Positions 1 through 7,401 of a stretch of 12,746 nt of DNA are shown piece after piece. The DNA comes from JAYEJW01 sp034716535. Its GTDB lineage: Bacteria; Pseudomonadota; Gammaproteobacteria; Chromatiales; Chromatiaceae. Where the stretch lies: assembly GCA_034716535.1 (NCBI GenBank), contig JAYEJW010000233.1:1-12746 (forward strand), in the 5' to 3' direction. Under the pieces are notes generated by a model that saw nothing but the letters and a program-made list of their open reading frames with translations, was not told the DNA's origin and did not search any database. Both the position numbers and the translations under genes were made by a program. Position 1 is the first letter of the stretch, and each line of letters begins with the position of its first letter.

Positions 1-972
1 GTGGATCGGACCGCGGCCGGCGTTCACCTCGGAGATGAAGGCGTGGTTACGCAGACAGGTCGGGATGGGACGATGGGTGAGGTGAGAAGCCTCGACATCC
101 AGGTAGCGCTTACCAACCATTTCCTCCAGTGCGGGAAACCACTTCGACTCGTACTCTTCGCCCACACCGTTCTGGGTGTAGGTCTTGAGGTGCAGGAAGT
201 AGGCACCCACCGGACCGTAACCGTCTTTGAAGCGGGCCAGTACGATGCGGTTCTCCATCTGGGTCATCTTGGCACCGGCGCCGATCAGCAGGCCATAGGC
301 GGAACCGGAAGACCAGGGAGCGTACCAGACGCGGCCTGCACCCTCGCCCACCGAGCGCGGCTTGTAGATGTTGGAAGCGCCACCGGCGCCGACGATCACG
401 GTCTTGGACTTGAATACGTGGTAGTTACCGGTACGCACGTTGAAACCCACAGCGCCAGCGACGCGGTTGGGCTTACTCTCATCCATCAGCAGATGGGTGA
501 CGCAGATCCGGTTGAAGACCTTGTCTGCCGACTTTTTCGCGGCTTCGGCGACGATCGGCTTGTACGACTCACCGTGGATCATGATCTGCCAGCGGCCTTC
601 ACGCTGGTAGGCGCCGGTCTTGGGGTTGCGCATCAGGGGCAGACCCCACTCCTCGAACTGGTGCACCGCGGAGTCGACGTGACGCGCCATGTCGAACAGC
701 AGGTCTTCGCGGACCATGCCCATCAGATCGATACGGGCGTAGCGGACGTGGTCTTCGGGATTATTCTCACCGAAGCGGGTACCCATGTAGCAGTTGATCG
801 CGTACAGGCCCTGTGCCACAGCGCCCGAGCGGTCGATATTCGCTTTTTCGGCGACAACGATCTTCTTGTCCTTGCCCCAGTATCTAGCCTCGAAAGCCGC
901 ACCGGTACCACCGAGACCTGCACCTGCAACCAGGATGTCGATGTTGTCTTCTACAATTGTCTTGTAAGCCAT
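1..972 (-). CDS. aprA: Adenylylsulfate (APS) reductase, alpha subunit (N-terminal 324 residues; gene runs off the left edge)
   Basis: Flavoprotein subunit of dissimilatory APS reductase. In sulfur oxidisers the cytoplasmic AprBA complex converts sulfite plus AMP to APS and passes electrons to the membrane. The reading frame is open from an ATG at 972 to base 1. The protein starts MAYKTIVEDNIDILVAGAG and continues with a GAGLGGTGAA dinucleotide-binding fingerprint for FAD, as expected for the fumarate-reductase-like family. Further recognisable AprA stretches are EARYWGKDKK, GAVAQGLYAINCYMG and HRPIPTCLRNHAF. The family is usually a little over 600 residues, so about half is present. The start lies 3 nt after the aprB stop. 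A GGAGG sequence inside the last aprB codons, 11 nt before the ATG, serves as ribosome binding site, so translation is probably coupled. Nothing in the visible part suggests damage. Confidence 0.97.
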   Translation of the reverse strand, partial: MAYKTIVEDNIDILVAGAGLGGTGAAFEARYWGKDKKIVVAEKANIDRSGAVAQGLYAINCYMGTRFGENNPEDHVRYARIDLMGMVREDLLFDMARHVDSAVHQFEEWGLPLMRNPKTGAYQREGRWQIMIHGESYKPIVAEAAKKSADKVFNRICVTHLLMDESKPNRVAGAVGFNVRTGNYHVFKSKTVIVGAGGASNIYKPRSVGEGAGRVWYAPWSSGSAYGLLIGAGAKMTQMENRIVLARFKDGYGPVGAYFLHLKTYTQNGVGEEYESKWFPALEEMVGKRYLDVEASHLTHRPIPTCLRNHAFISEVNAGRGPIH

Positions 973-975
973 TAT

Positions 976-1461
976 TCAGTATGCCTCCACCCCAGCTACC
1001 AGCTTCAAACCATTGGACTTGAGGGTGTTAAGATCACCATCGTCGAGACGAATGTATTTGGGCTCGTTGTACAGCAACTGGCTGTTACGCTGTTCCTTAG
1101 TAGGTGCAGGCACGTCACGAAGCTGCGGGATATGCTTCCCCCAAGGCTTGGTCGTGATCGGCGCAAGCAGATCCATGTCCTTTTCGCCGTTGCGGAACTT
1201 GATTCTCCAAGCGATGACGCCTTTTTCCTCGTCACGCTTCACGCGGACCGAGTGGCCCAGCGGGGCGAAATCCGCATAACCGCGAACGTCGATCGCCTCG
1301 TGCGGGCAGGCCTTGACACAGGAATAGCACTCCCAGCACATGTTCGGCTCGATGTTGTAGGCGCGCCGCACGGTCGTATCGATGTGCATGATGTCTGAGG
1401 GGCAGATATCAACGCACTCCCCACAGCCATCGCAGCGGGTCATATAAACAAAAGTCGGCAT
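976..1461 (-). CDS. aprB: Adenylylsulfate (APS) reductase, beta subunit, two [4Fe-4S] ferredoxin
   Basis: Electron-transfer subunit of APS reductase. It carries electrons between the FAD of AprA and the membrane partner. The 161-residue protein has two ferredoxin cysteine sets near the N-terminus: C10-x2-C13-x2-C16-x3-C20 followed by P, and C42-x2-C45-x2-C48-x3-C52 followed by P. These bind two [4Fe-4S] clusters. The tail (after about residue 70) is the AprB-type extension that wraps around AprA, with recognisable stretches LLAPITTKPWGK and NSQLLYNEPKYIRLDDGD. Length fits the family. A GAGGAA ribosome binding site sits 7 nt before the ATG. It is the middle gene of aprMBA, 43-44 nt after aprM and 3 nt before aprA. 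Confidence 0.97.
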   Translation of the reverse strand: MPTFVYMTRCDGCGECVDICPSDIMHIDTTVRRAYNIEPNMCWECYSCVKACPHEAIDVRGYADFAPLGHSVRVKRDEEKGVIAWRIKFRNGEKDMDLLAPITTKPWGKHIPQLRDVPAPTKEQRNSQLLYNEPKYIRLDDGDLNTLKSNGLKLVAGVEAY

Positions 1462-1504
1462 AGGTCAGTTCCTCGCTGTGATTCTGTTCATCGCGTCGAT
1501 ATCA

Positions 1505-2356
1505 TCAGTAGTGGTTCGGTGCTTCGCGCTTGATGCCAAGCCCCATGTTGGGTGGGTTCTTGCCCATGTACTCGGGGATGTCGGGAAACCTTGCCTGGAC
1601 CTGGGGATCCGTCAGGTCGTAATCGGCTGGCAGATTCTCGCGTGACTCGTCGGCCATGATCACGCGCTTCTGAAAGGCCGCCGCCGGCTTGAAGAACATG
1701 TGCGCGAACTTCGACCACAGCACGGTGCTGAACAGTGTCGTTGCGGCAATGGCGAAGAGTGCGAAGAAAAACGTGCTCAAGCCACCGGCCCCGGCGGCCT
1801 GCAGCACCGACCAGATCAGCCCGAAGGTAGCCGTGGCAAGCAACGAGACGATGAACAGATCGGCGCGCACCAGGCGATACCAGGGATTGCCCTCGGCAGA
1901 GACATCGACGCGAATAGAGAACCAGAACCAATAGCCGCCGAAGCACAGCATCAAGGCACCGACATGCCACAACAACGGCACGAGCGCCGGGGTCTGATCG
2001 GCCGACGCCGGGAGGGAAAAGATGAGAATGACGCTGGTAACGACGAAAATGATGAACCCGTACATGGTGAACAGGTGAGATACCCGACGACGCGGGTTCG
2101 CGAGTTCCGCCGAGGTCAGTACCTCGCTGGCCACTGTTTGGACGGCCATTGACACCTTCTCGCCACCACTTACCGTGCGCTTGGCGCTTTTCTTCGCCCT
2201 CTTGGCATTCTCAAAGAAGTACTTGGCGCTACCTTTGTGGATCATGTCGAGCACGGTGCCACCGATGACGAAGATGGCCATCAGGACCACCCACCCCTGC
2301 ATGACGGCAACCGGAACGAACGACGAGAGTTCGGCGAAGGGATTACTCGTAATCAT
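1505..2356 (-). CDS. aprM: AprM, putative membrane anchor / electron acceptor for APS reductase
   Basis: Integral membrane protein encoded directly before aprBA. In sulfur oxidisers with this arrangement AprM is thought to link AprBA to the quinone pool in place of QmoABC; that role is proposed, not shown here. The sequence has about five hydrophobic segments (numbering from the first Met, at 2374): residues 18-42, 100-121, 130-152, 169-192 and 198-222. A charged cytoplasmic-type stretch rich in K and R (about residues 47-72) follows the first. The C-terminus is soluble and contains PEYMGKNPPNMGLG. I chose the ATG at 2356 (283 residues) because AGGAAG lies 9 nt upstream of it. The ATG at 2374 would add MRKPAE but has no ribosome binding site. 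An overlapping inverted repeat lies just upstream. No heme-ligand pattern was assigned with confidence. Confidence 0.9.
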   Translation of the reverse strand: MITSNPFAELSSFVPVAVMQGWVVLMAIFVIGGTVLDMIHKGSAKYFFENAKRAKKSAKRTVSGGEKVSMAVQTVASEVLTSAELANPRRRVSHLFTMYGFIIFVVTSVILIFSLPASADQTPALVPLLWHVGALMLCFGGYWFWFSIRVDVSAEGNPWYRLVRADLFIVSLLATATFGLIWSVLQAAGAGGLSTFFFALFAIAATTLFSTVLWSKFAHMFFKPAAAFQKRVIMADESRENLPADYDLTDPQVQARFPDIPEYMGKNPPNMGLGIKREAPNHY

Positions 2357-2378
2357 CTCTGCTGGCTTCCTCATGTGT

Positions 2379-2414
2379 AACTAAGCATCGGAGAATATTA
2401 CACTATTCTTAGTT
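2379..2414 (-). promoter_or_regulatory. Nested inverted repeats upstream of aprM (possible operator/promoter)
   Basis: Two nested perfect inverted repeats lie just upstream of the apr operon. The outer arms are AACTAAG (2379-2385) and CTTAGTT (2408-2414). The inner arms are AGAATA (2392-2397) and TATTCT (2404-2409). The block is AT-rich in a GC-rich region. Read on the minus strand it contains TAATAT, a plausible -10, but no good -35 is visible. A regulator-binding site is an inference from position and symmetry. Confidence 0.35.
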
Positions 2415-2501
2415 GTGGCTTCGAGCCGCTACTTCTTGTGCTTGCGCAACAAATATTGATGACTAGCCACGAGACTCAGCTGCGACGGGCGGGCGCACAA
2501 A

Positions 2502-2645
2502 CTAAGCCACCGGCGCGAGCAATCCGGCGGTACCCTCGATGATGAACAGCGTGGTATTGATCCATAACGCCCACAGCAGCGTCGAGCGCTGCCGGTCACG
2601 GAGCTTCTCCACCTCACAGGCACTGTTTGTGCCGCAGTCAGACAT
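2502..2645 (-). pseudogene. Truncated N-terminus of a cation diffusion facilitator (CDF) family transporter
   Basis: A 47-codon minus-strand frame starts at ATG 2645 and ends at TAG 2502. It begins MSDCGTNSACEVEKLRDRQR and continues STLLWALWINTTLFIIEGTA, then GLLAPVA and stop. The short Cys-containing leader, the E-x2-x-L-x-x-R-Q-R stretch and the start of a first transmembrane helix ending in AGLLA match the N-terminus of CDF cation efflux transporters, which normally run to about 200-300 residues. The frame leaves the family pattern after AGLLA and stops. No other frame downstream resumes it, so five transmembrane segments and the metal site are missing. I see no clear ribosome binding site. 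It is probably a non-functional remnant. The family assignment rests on a short stretch and is moderate. Confidence 0.5.
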
Positions 2646-2773
2646 GATGCGGTCCGCGTGTTAGTGAGAGACACCGAGAAAGTTTGCACCCCGGGACGCC
2701 GTCGCACGCGCGTCGCCAAAGTTTACGGGCGGTTTGCTTATTATTCGGATCGTCGACGCTGTCGCCGTATCGG

Positions 2774-3516
2774 TCACCAGTAGCTTTCGGTTCTGATGTG
2801 ACCGGGCTCGCCGCGTTGACTTCTCTTCAAACCGCGCGATTCGAGCGCCTGCTCCGTGTCGTGCACCATCGCCTGGCTGCCGCAGATCATGACCTGCGAC
2901 TGCGCAGCGTTCAAACCTATCCCCGCCCTGTCCTCCAGCACACCGTTCCCGATGGCGGCGGAAATACGTCCTTTGATGGCGAAATCCGTGTCCTCGCGGC
3001 TGACGAAGGGGAGCATCGCGAACTGGCCCGCGTGCCGGTCGTGAATGGACCGAATCGTCTCCTGATAGGTGAGGTCAGCTGCCGTCCGCACGCCATGGAC
3101 GAGGACCACCTTCGCGAACCGCGCCCATGGCTCCTCGGATTTGAGGATGGAGAGGAAGGGCCCGATCGCCTGCCCGTGGACAAGAGCCACAGATGCTCGG
3201 CCTGGGGTACCTGGGCGAGCGTCAGCCGGCCGGCCGCCCGCGGTGCCACCCACAGGGAGTCGCCTGCGGAAAGGGAGCTCAATCGATTCGACAACCGGCC
3301 TCCCGGCACCCGATTGAAATAGAACTCCAGAACCGGCTCGTGGGGGGCGTTGACATAGGAATAGGGGCGAGCGACCCGCTCCCCGTCAATATCGAGCGCC
3401 AATCGCGTGAGCTGCCCAGCGATAAACGGCTCGACGGGCGCCTCGATTCGCAGCGAATGCAATCCCTCCGTCCAGCGGCGATTGCCGACGACCGTACCAC
3501 TCTCCCATCTGCTCAT
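2774..3516 (-). pseudogene. fpr: Ferredoxin/flavodoxin-NADP+ reductase, frameshifted
   Basis: Fpr moves electrons between NADPH and ferredoxin or flavodoxin in the cytoplasm. The N-terminal 115 residues are read from ATG 3516 (MSRWESGTVVGNRRW). They include the FAD-binding RPYSYVNAP (residues 50-58) and GGRLSNRLSSL. The reading then breaks in the NADP-binding loop: LLSTG in the first frame is followed by QAIGPFLSILK only in another frame, where LSTGTAIGPFLS is expected. The second frame runs to the stop at 2774 and ends GHIRTESYW, the aromatic C-terminus typical of the Fpr type. A single missing base near 3170-3172 would restore one protein of about 247 residues. Without it, translation continues in the wrong frame to about 2917. 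GAGGA precedes the ATG by 10 nt; TTG at 3543 is an alternative start. A sequencing error cannot be excluded. Confidence 0.88.
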
Positions 3517-3630
3517 TCTTGGACCGTCCTCGGGGGACACCAAATGCGATCATCTCAACGGAATCAGGATAATCATCAACAAAATGGACCGGACTCGCCG
3601 CTTAGGTTTCAGTTGGCCCTTGCGCCCCCT

Positions 3631-3683
3631 AAAAAAAGGCCGCTGCCCTACTGTCCGGGAACCGGGAGCAGGGCCGGCCCTGC
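3631..3683 (-). terminator. Probable rho-independent terminator after the DUF2189 gene
   Basis: Read on the minus strand, downstream of the DUF2189 stop, GGCCCTGC (3675-3668) can pair with GCAGCGGCC (3646-3638) with one bulged C. A run of seven T follows (3637-3631). A perfect 16-bp palindrome, GCAGGGCCGGCCCTGC, spans 3668-3683 and overlaps the first arm. The loop can form a small CCGG/CCGG stem of its own. The position and T tract support termination; strength is unknown. Confidence 0.5.
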
Positions 3684-3703
3684 CTAGCGCCGCGACCTGG
3701 TAT

Positions 3704-4489
3704 CTAACTGCGCAGCAGATCCCGATAGGCGTGCCAAGTGGCGTGCCCGATCAGCGGGAAGCCGATGGCGAGTCCGACATAGAGGGTGCAGAAGCCGGCG
3801 ACGATGACCAGTGCAATCAGCACCGCCCACAGCAGCATGGGGCGCCAGTTGTACAGGCAGGCCGCCACGCTGGTCTGCATGGCGCTGAGGGCGTCGATAT
3901 CGTCCCGATCTACCAGCATGGGCGAGGAGAGGGCGCTCAGGGCGAATACGGACAGGGCGAACAAGACGCCCACCGCCGTGCCAACGGCCAGCATGGGCAG
4001 GTTCTGAGGCGAGAACAGGTACCCGAGCGCGTTCCCGAAGCTCGGGCTGATCCCCGCCGCCAGGCCGACGAAGATGAGGTTGGCGACCATGATCCAGGCC
4101 AGCAGCACCACCGCCAGAAAGGCGCCCAGGGTAGTGATATGGAAGGGATTGCGCCGGATGGCCGTCAAAGCCCGGGCCAGGGTCGGCCGCTCTCCCCGCT
4201 CCAGCCGGCGACTGATCTCGTAGAGGCCGGACCCCAGGGCCGGGGCTACGAGGAAGAAACCGCCCAGGAGCGGCAGGAGCAGAAAGAACCACTGGTTGAA
4301 TACCACCAAGAGGGTGACGAGGTAGCTGGCGATCACGAACAGCACCCCATAGCCGATGCTCGCCGCCGGTACTCTACGCAGGTCCATCCAGCCGGCGGAT
4401 AGCCAGCAGAAGGCGTGCTCCGTGGTGATGTCCTGCACGTCCGCCAGGGGGCGGTGCGCGGGATCGAGACTGAGGATGAGATGGCTCAT
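3704..4489 (-). CDS. DUF2189 family integral membrane protein
   Basis: A 261-residue membrane protein recognised as DUF2189, a family of unknown function. It starts MSHLILSLDPAHRPLADVQD, followed by the amphipathic entry AFCWLSAGWMDLRRVP and about six hydrophobic segments: residues 44-62, 64-86, 119-143, 164-187, 214-236 and 234-250 (the last two may be one long segment). The stretch APALGSGLYEISRRLERGE after the second segment is the most typical part of the family. The start ATG at 4489 is preceded by GGAGGA 6 nt upstream. The gene is divergent from the pirin gene and has a likely terminator downstream. I cannot infer a substrate or partner from the context. Confidence 0.85.
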   Translation of the reverse strand: MSHLILSLDPAHRPLADVQDITTEHAFCWLSAGWMDLRRVPAASIGYGVLFVIASYLVTLLVVFNQWFFLLLPLLGGFFLVAPALGSGLYEISRRLERGERPTLARALTAIRRNPFHITTLGAFLAVVLLAWIMVANLIFVGLAAGISPSFGNALGYLFSPQNLPMLAVGTAVGVLFALSVFALSALSSPMLVDRDDIDALSAMQTSVAACLYNWRPMLLWAVLIALVIVAGFCTLYVGLAIGFPLIGHATWHAYRDLLRS

Positions 4490-4644
4490 GGAAATCCTCC
4501 GGGATCCGATGGATCCACTGCAGGAAATTCATTCGATCTTTTTCCATACTATTTTAGTCAACTTTGCTTCCGGCAGTAAGGTTCTGTCCATACTTTATCC
4601 GGCAACGCGGGGCCCATCGCCCCGGCAAGCCTGGAGAGACAGCC
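4490..4644. promoter_or_regulatory. Divergent intergenic region between DUF2189 and pirin
   Basis: The 155-nt region must hold both divergent promoters. Its centre (about 4530-4600) is AT-rich. On the minus strand TTGACT (4561-4556) resembles a -35 and TAAAAT (4556-4551) resembles a -10, but neither has a well-spaced partner. Two GGATCC copies 3 nt apart lie at about 4502-4516. Ribosome binding sites for both genes are clear; the promoters are not resolved. Confidence 0.35.
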
Positions 4645-5511
4645 ATGAAAGAGATTCTCGAGATCCTCGACGCCCCCAGCCCACACTGGGTCGGGGACGG
4701 CTTTCCCGTACGCTCCCTGTTCAGCTACGAAAGTCACGGCAAAGCGCTTAGTCCTTTCTTACTGCTGGATTATGCCGGTCCGAAGCAATTCGCCCCGGCC
4801 GCACGGCGGCGCGGGGTCGGCGCGCACCCGCACCGCGGCTTCGAGACCGTAACCATCGTCTATCAAGGCGAGGTCGACCACCGCGACTCGACCGGGGCGG
4901 GCGGCCACATAGGTCCGGGCGATGTGCAGTGGATGACGGCCGCCTCGGGCATCATGCACGAGGAATACCACTCCGAGGCATTCACCCGCCGTGGCGGCAT
5001 GCTGGAAATGGTGCAGCTGTGGGTGAACCTGCCGGCGATGGACAAGATGACCGACCCGCGTTATCAGACCCTGTTCAACGCCGACATTCCCAAGGTGGCG
5101 CTGGACGATGGCGCCGGGACGGTGCGGGTAATCGCAGGAGGGCATTGGGGTTATCCAGGACCTGCCCGCACCTTTACGCCGATGGACGTCTGGGACATCC
5201 GGCTGAAGCAGGGCGGGCGTACGCAGCTCGTGCTACCCGAGGGCAGGACACTGGCGCTGGTAGTGCTGCGCGGGATCCTGCTGGTGAATGAGAGCAGGAT
5301 CGCAGGGGAGGCACAGGTTGTGGTCTTCGCCCGTGCCGGCACCCGGGTCGCCATCGAGGCCAAGAGCGATGCCACCCTGCTCCTGTTGAGCGGCGAGCCC
5401 ATCGACGAGCCCATCGTCGGCCAGGGCCCCTTCGTGATGAACAGCCGGGCCGAGATCGCGAAGGCATTCGCGGATTTCAACAGCGGCCGGTTCGGCCGCC
5501 TGAGCGCCTGA
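4645..5511 (+). CDS. Pirin family protein (cupin, quercetin 2,3-dioxygenase-like)
   Basis: Pirins are two-domain cupins that bind Fe or another divalent metal. Some bacterial members have quercetin 2,3-dioxygenase activity and others act as regulatory partners; which applies here is unknown. The protein is 288 residues. The metal-binding signature is present in the N-terminal cupin: GAHPHRGFETVT supplies two His, and SGIMHEEYHS supplies a His and a Glu, equivalent to the H-x-H, H and E ligands of the family. WMTAASGIMHEE is highly characteristic. The C-terminal domain, from about residue 160, includes MDVWDIRLKQGG. The start is the ATG at 4645, preceded by GGAG; upstream in-frame codons lack family similarity. 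It is 67 nt before the FMN reductase gene and probably co-transcribed with it. Confidence 0.92.
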   Translation: MKEILEILDAPSPHWVGDGFPVRSLFSYESHGKALSPFLLLDYAGPKQFAPAARRRGVGAHPHRGFETVTIVYQGEVDHRDSTGAGGHIGPGDVQWMTAASGIMHEEYHSEAFTRRGGMLEMVQLWVNLPAMDKMTDPRYQTLFNADIPKVALDDGAGTVRVIAGGHWGYPGPARTFTPMDVWDIRLKQGGRTQLVLPEGRTLALVVLRGILLVNESRIAGEAQVVVFARAGTRVAIEAKSDATLLLLSGEPIDEPIVGQGPFVMNSRAEIAKAFADFNSGRFGRLSA

Positions 5512-5578
5512 AGGTGTCCCGCAGCTGGTACAACCCGTTGCTTCGAGTTGCCGGAAAACGTCAACACAGGAGAGCGCG

Positions 5579-6130
5579 ATGACCCGAATCCTCGGTATCT
5601 CCGGCAGCCTGCGCCGAGGCTCCTACAACACGGCCTTGTTGCGCGCGGCCGAGCCGCTCGCCAAGCCCGGCGTCGAGCTGCAGGTCGTCACCTTGCACGG
5701 CATCCCCTTGTACGACGGTGACCTGGAGAAGCGCGAGGGCATCCCGCTGGCGGTGGCCGAGCTCAAGGAGCGGGTCCTGGCCAGCCACGGCGTGCTGTTG
5801 GCCACGCCCGAGTACAACAACGGCATCCCCGGCGTCTTCAAGAACGCCATCGACTGGTTGTCGCGCCCGCCGGACGACATCCCGCGGATCTTCGGCAATC
5901 GCCCCTTCGCGGTGATCGGCGCCTCGCCCGGCGGCTTCGGAACCATCCTGGCCCAGAACGCCTGGCTGCCGGTCCTGCGCATACTGGGCGTGCGTTACTG
6001 GACGGGCGGGCGGCTGCTGGTCTCGCGCGCCCACAAGCTGCTCGACGCGCAGGGCGACCTGAAGGACGAATCGGTTCGAGGCCAGCTGGCCGCCTTCCTC
6101 GACGGATTCGCCGCCTTCGCAGGTCGATAG
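5579..6130 (+). CDS. NAD(P)H-dependent FMN reductase (flavodoxin-fold)
   Basis: A 183-residue flavodoxin-like reductase that binds FMN and uses NADPH or NADH to reduce flavin, quinones, chromate or azo compounds. The exact substrate cannot be told from sequence. The FMN phosphate loop is near the N-terminus (GISGSLRRGSYNTALLRAA). The flavin-contact motif is TPEYNNGIPGVFKNAIDWLSR at about residues 79-99, and GASPGGFGTILAQ follows at about residue 121. The length fits the family. A ribosome binding site AGGAGAG lies before the ATG. It follows the pirin gene on the same strand, suggesting a small redox or stress operon. ChrR/AzoR-type names would be guesses. Confidence 0.9.
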   Translation: MTRILGISGSLRRGSYNTALLRAAEPLAKPGVELQVVTLHGIPLYDGDLEKREGIPLAVAELKERVLASHGVLLATPEYNNGIPGVFKNAIDWLSRPPDDIPRIFGNRPFAVIGASPGGFGTILAQNAWLPVLRILGVRYWTGGRLLVSRAHKLLDAQGDLKDESVRGQLAAFLDGFAAFAGR

Positions 6131-6145
6131 CCAGCGGCACGCTGG
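6131..6145. terminator. Short hairpin between convergent genes
   Basis: CCAGCG and CGCTGG form a perfect 6-bp stem with a GCA loop directly after the FMN reductase stop and before the end of the convergent rhodanese/MBL gene. There is no T tract on either strand, so it would be at best a weak or rho-assisted terminator. Confidence 0.25.
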
Positions 6146-6174
6146 ACTGTTCGAGGCCAAAACTCTGGATGAAA

Positions 6175-7401
6175 TCAGGCCGCCTGGCGCTCTCCCTTCG
6201 CTTGGCGGTCGAGGGCGCAACGGTTCCGGCCCAGCTCCAGCTCGCCGGCCTCGGCTTCGTTCACCTGAAGCAGACCCAGGTTGACCCGCCGGATCTCGTC
6301 ATAGCGCTCCGGTTGTTCCGGCAAACTCGCCAGGATGGAGGAGTTGAATGCGCGCTCTCCTCGCTCGAGCGCGCGCAAGCCCTGGTTGTGCGTCCGCAGC
6401 CCGCCCACGGTGGCTCGGTAGCAGCCCGCAGAGTCGGCCTCGCTCATGTGACTGAAATGGGCGGGAAGCAGGATCGTCCGGTCCGGTAACGCCAGCAGCT
6501 GTCGCAGCGAGCGATAGAGAAGGGGCGTCCAGGTCTCGGCCCTGCCGCCCAGGTCGGGACGCCCGATCGAGTCGATGAATAGGGCGTCTCCGGCCAGCAG
6601 GTAGCCGTCATCGACGAGCAGATTCACCATTCCGAGCGTGTGGCCGGGGAGGTGGAGCACACGGACCCTCACCGCCCCTAGGGTGAAGGTCATCCCGTCT
6701 TGCAGGTACCGGAAGGGGAAGGTCGCAGGCAAAAAGTCCTCTGGATGGATGCTGTCGTAGGGATGCAGCCAGTAATCCACCCGCCAGTGCACCGCCAGGG
6801 CCGCACCGCCGCTCAGATGATCGGCCTGCAGATGGGTGTCGAGCACGGCGCTGAGCCGCCAGCCGCGCTCGAGGAGCAGTCGCCTGTAGATTTCGATGTG
6901 GCGGGCAGGGTCCACCACCAGGGCCTCGCCGCCGCTGGCGATGATATAGCTCAGACAGCCCCGGGCCGGGCGGCTGATCTGTATGATGCTAAGCCGGGCG
7001 CCGTCCACGACAGGCCGCACCTCGTAGTGGTTGCCCCAGACCAGCATCCCACCGTCGAGGTTGAAGGCCTCGTAGTCGAGCCGTCGCAGCCCCTCGGCAA
7101 TGTGGGTCGAGGTATCGCCCTTGGCGCATACCACCAGGGTCGGCCCGCTCAGGGGGAGCTTATCCCGCAGCCGCTCAGGGACGGCACGCGCTACCGCGGC
7201 GGCGATCTCCTCGTCTTCTTCCTCGAGATCGAGCAGCTCGAAGTAGGGGATGTTGTAAGTATCGATCGCGGTCTTGCCCTCGATGCACCAAGCATTGAAC
7301 TCGTCACGGTTGCGCACGTCCAGAATCGAAAAACGGCGGCAATCCGCCAGGTGGCGGTGCAGGTCGGCCGGAGTCCAAACAGGCACTTGGCCATCGTTCA
7401 T
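6175..7401 (-). CDS. Rhodanese / metallo-beta-lactamase fusion, persulfide dioxygenase-like
   Basis: A 408-residue fusion. The N-terminal rhodanese domain (about residues 8-128) has the active-site loop CAKGDTS, with Cys92 as likely persulfide carrier, and DVRNRDEF upstream. The metallo-beta-lactamase domain (about 135-330) has DTHLQADHLSGG, LPGHTLG, LLAGDALFID and LLPAHF. These supply His190, Asp194, His195, His254, Asp272 and His315. Position 192 is Gln where the H-x-H-x-D-H signature usually has His. Related fusions oxidise glutathione persulfide to sulfite or move sulfane sulfur, which fits a sulfur oxidiser with APS reductase; the substrate here is inferred. GGAG lies 9 nt before the ATG. 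It is divergent from the Rieske gene. A helical tail of about 75 residues follows the catalytic domain. A hydroxyacylglutathione hydrolase-type activity is the alternative. Confidence 0.85.
   Translation of the reverse strand: MNDGQVPVWTPADLHRHLADCRRFSILDVRNRDEFNAWCIEGKTAIDTYNIPYFELLDLEEEDEEIAAAVARAVPERLRDKLPLSGPTLVVCAKGDTSTHIAEGLRRLDYEAFNLDGGMLVWGNHYEVRPVVDGARLSIIQISRPARGCLSYIIASGGEALVVDPARHIEIYRRLLLERGWRLSAVLDTHLQADHLSGGAALAVHWRVDYWLHPYDSIHPEDFLPATFPFRYLQDGMTFTLGAVRVRVLHLPGHTLGMVNLLVDDGYLLAGDALFIDSIGRPDLGGRAETWTPLLYRSLRQLLALPDRTILLPAHFSHMSEADSAGCYRATVGGLRTHNQGLRALERGERAFNSSILASLPEQPERYDEIRRVNLGLLQVNEAEAGELELGRNRCALDRQAKGERQAA

Larger units (their letters stand above)
2375..2773. other. Gene-poor spacer between aprM and the broken fpr
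   Basis: About 400 bases without an intact gene. It holds the inverted repeats before aprM and the truncated CDF transporter start. The remaining parts, about 2415-2501 and 2646-2773, show no convincing protein, RNA gene or terminator. A 96-codon open frame at 2429-2719 (minus) is rejected because it reads as arginine- and serine-rich nonsense and overlaps the better CDF frame. The stretch looks like the scar of an old deletion. Confidence 0.5.

Noticed and set aside
1..1398. 465-codon plus-strand open frame
   Set aside because: It is the antisense of aprA and aprB, which have strong family motifs, ribosome binding sites and operon spacing. The plus-strand protein resembles no family.
2429..2719. 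96-codon minus-strand open frame
   Set aside because: Composition is Arg/Ser/Cys-rich frame-shadow type and it overlaps the CDF-like frame in another phase.
3407..4402. 331-codon plus-strand open frame
   Set aside because: Antisense of the DUF2189 membrane protein; Gln/Gly/Glu-rich shadow of GC-rich DNA without family similarity.
4502..4516. Two GGATCC copies 3 nt apart before the DUF2189 start, possible operator
   Set aside because: Too short and each copy is self-palindromic; no second instance or promoter alignment supports a function.
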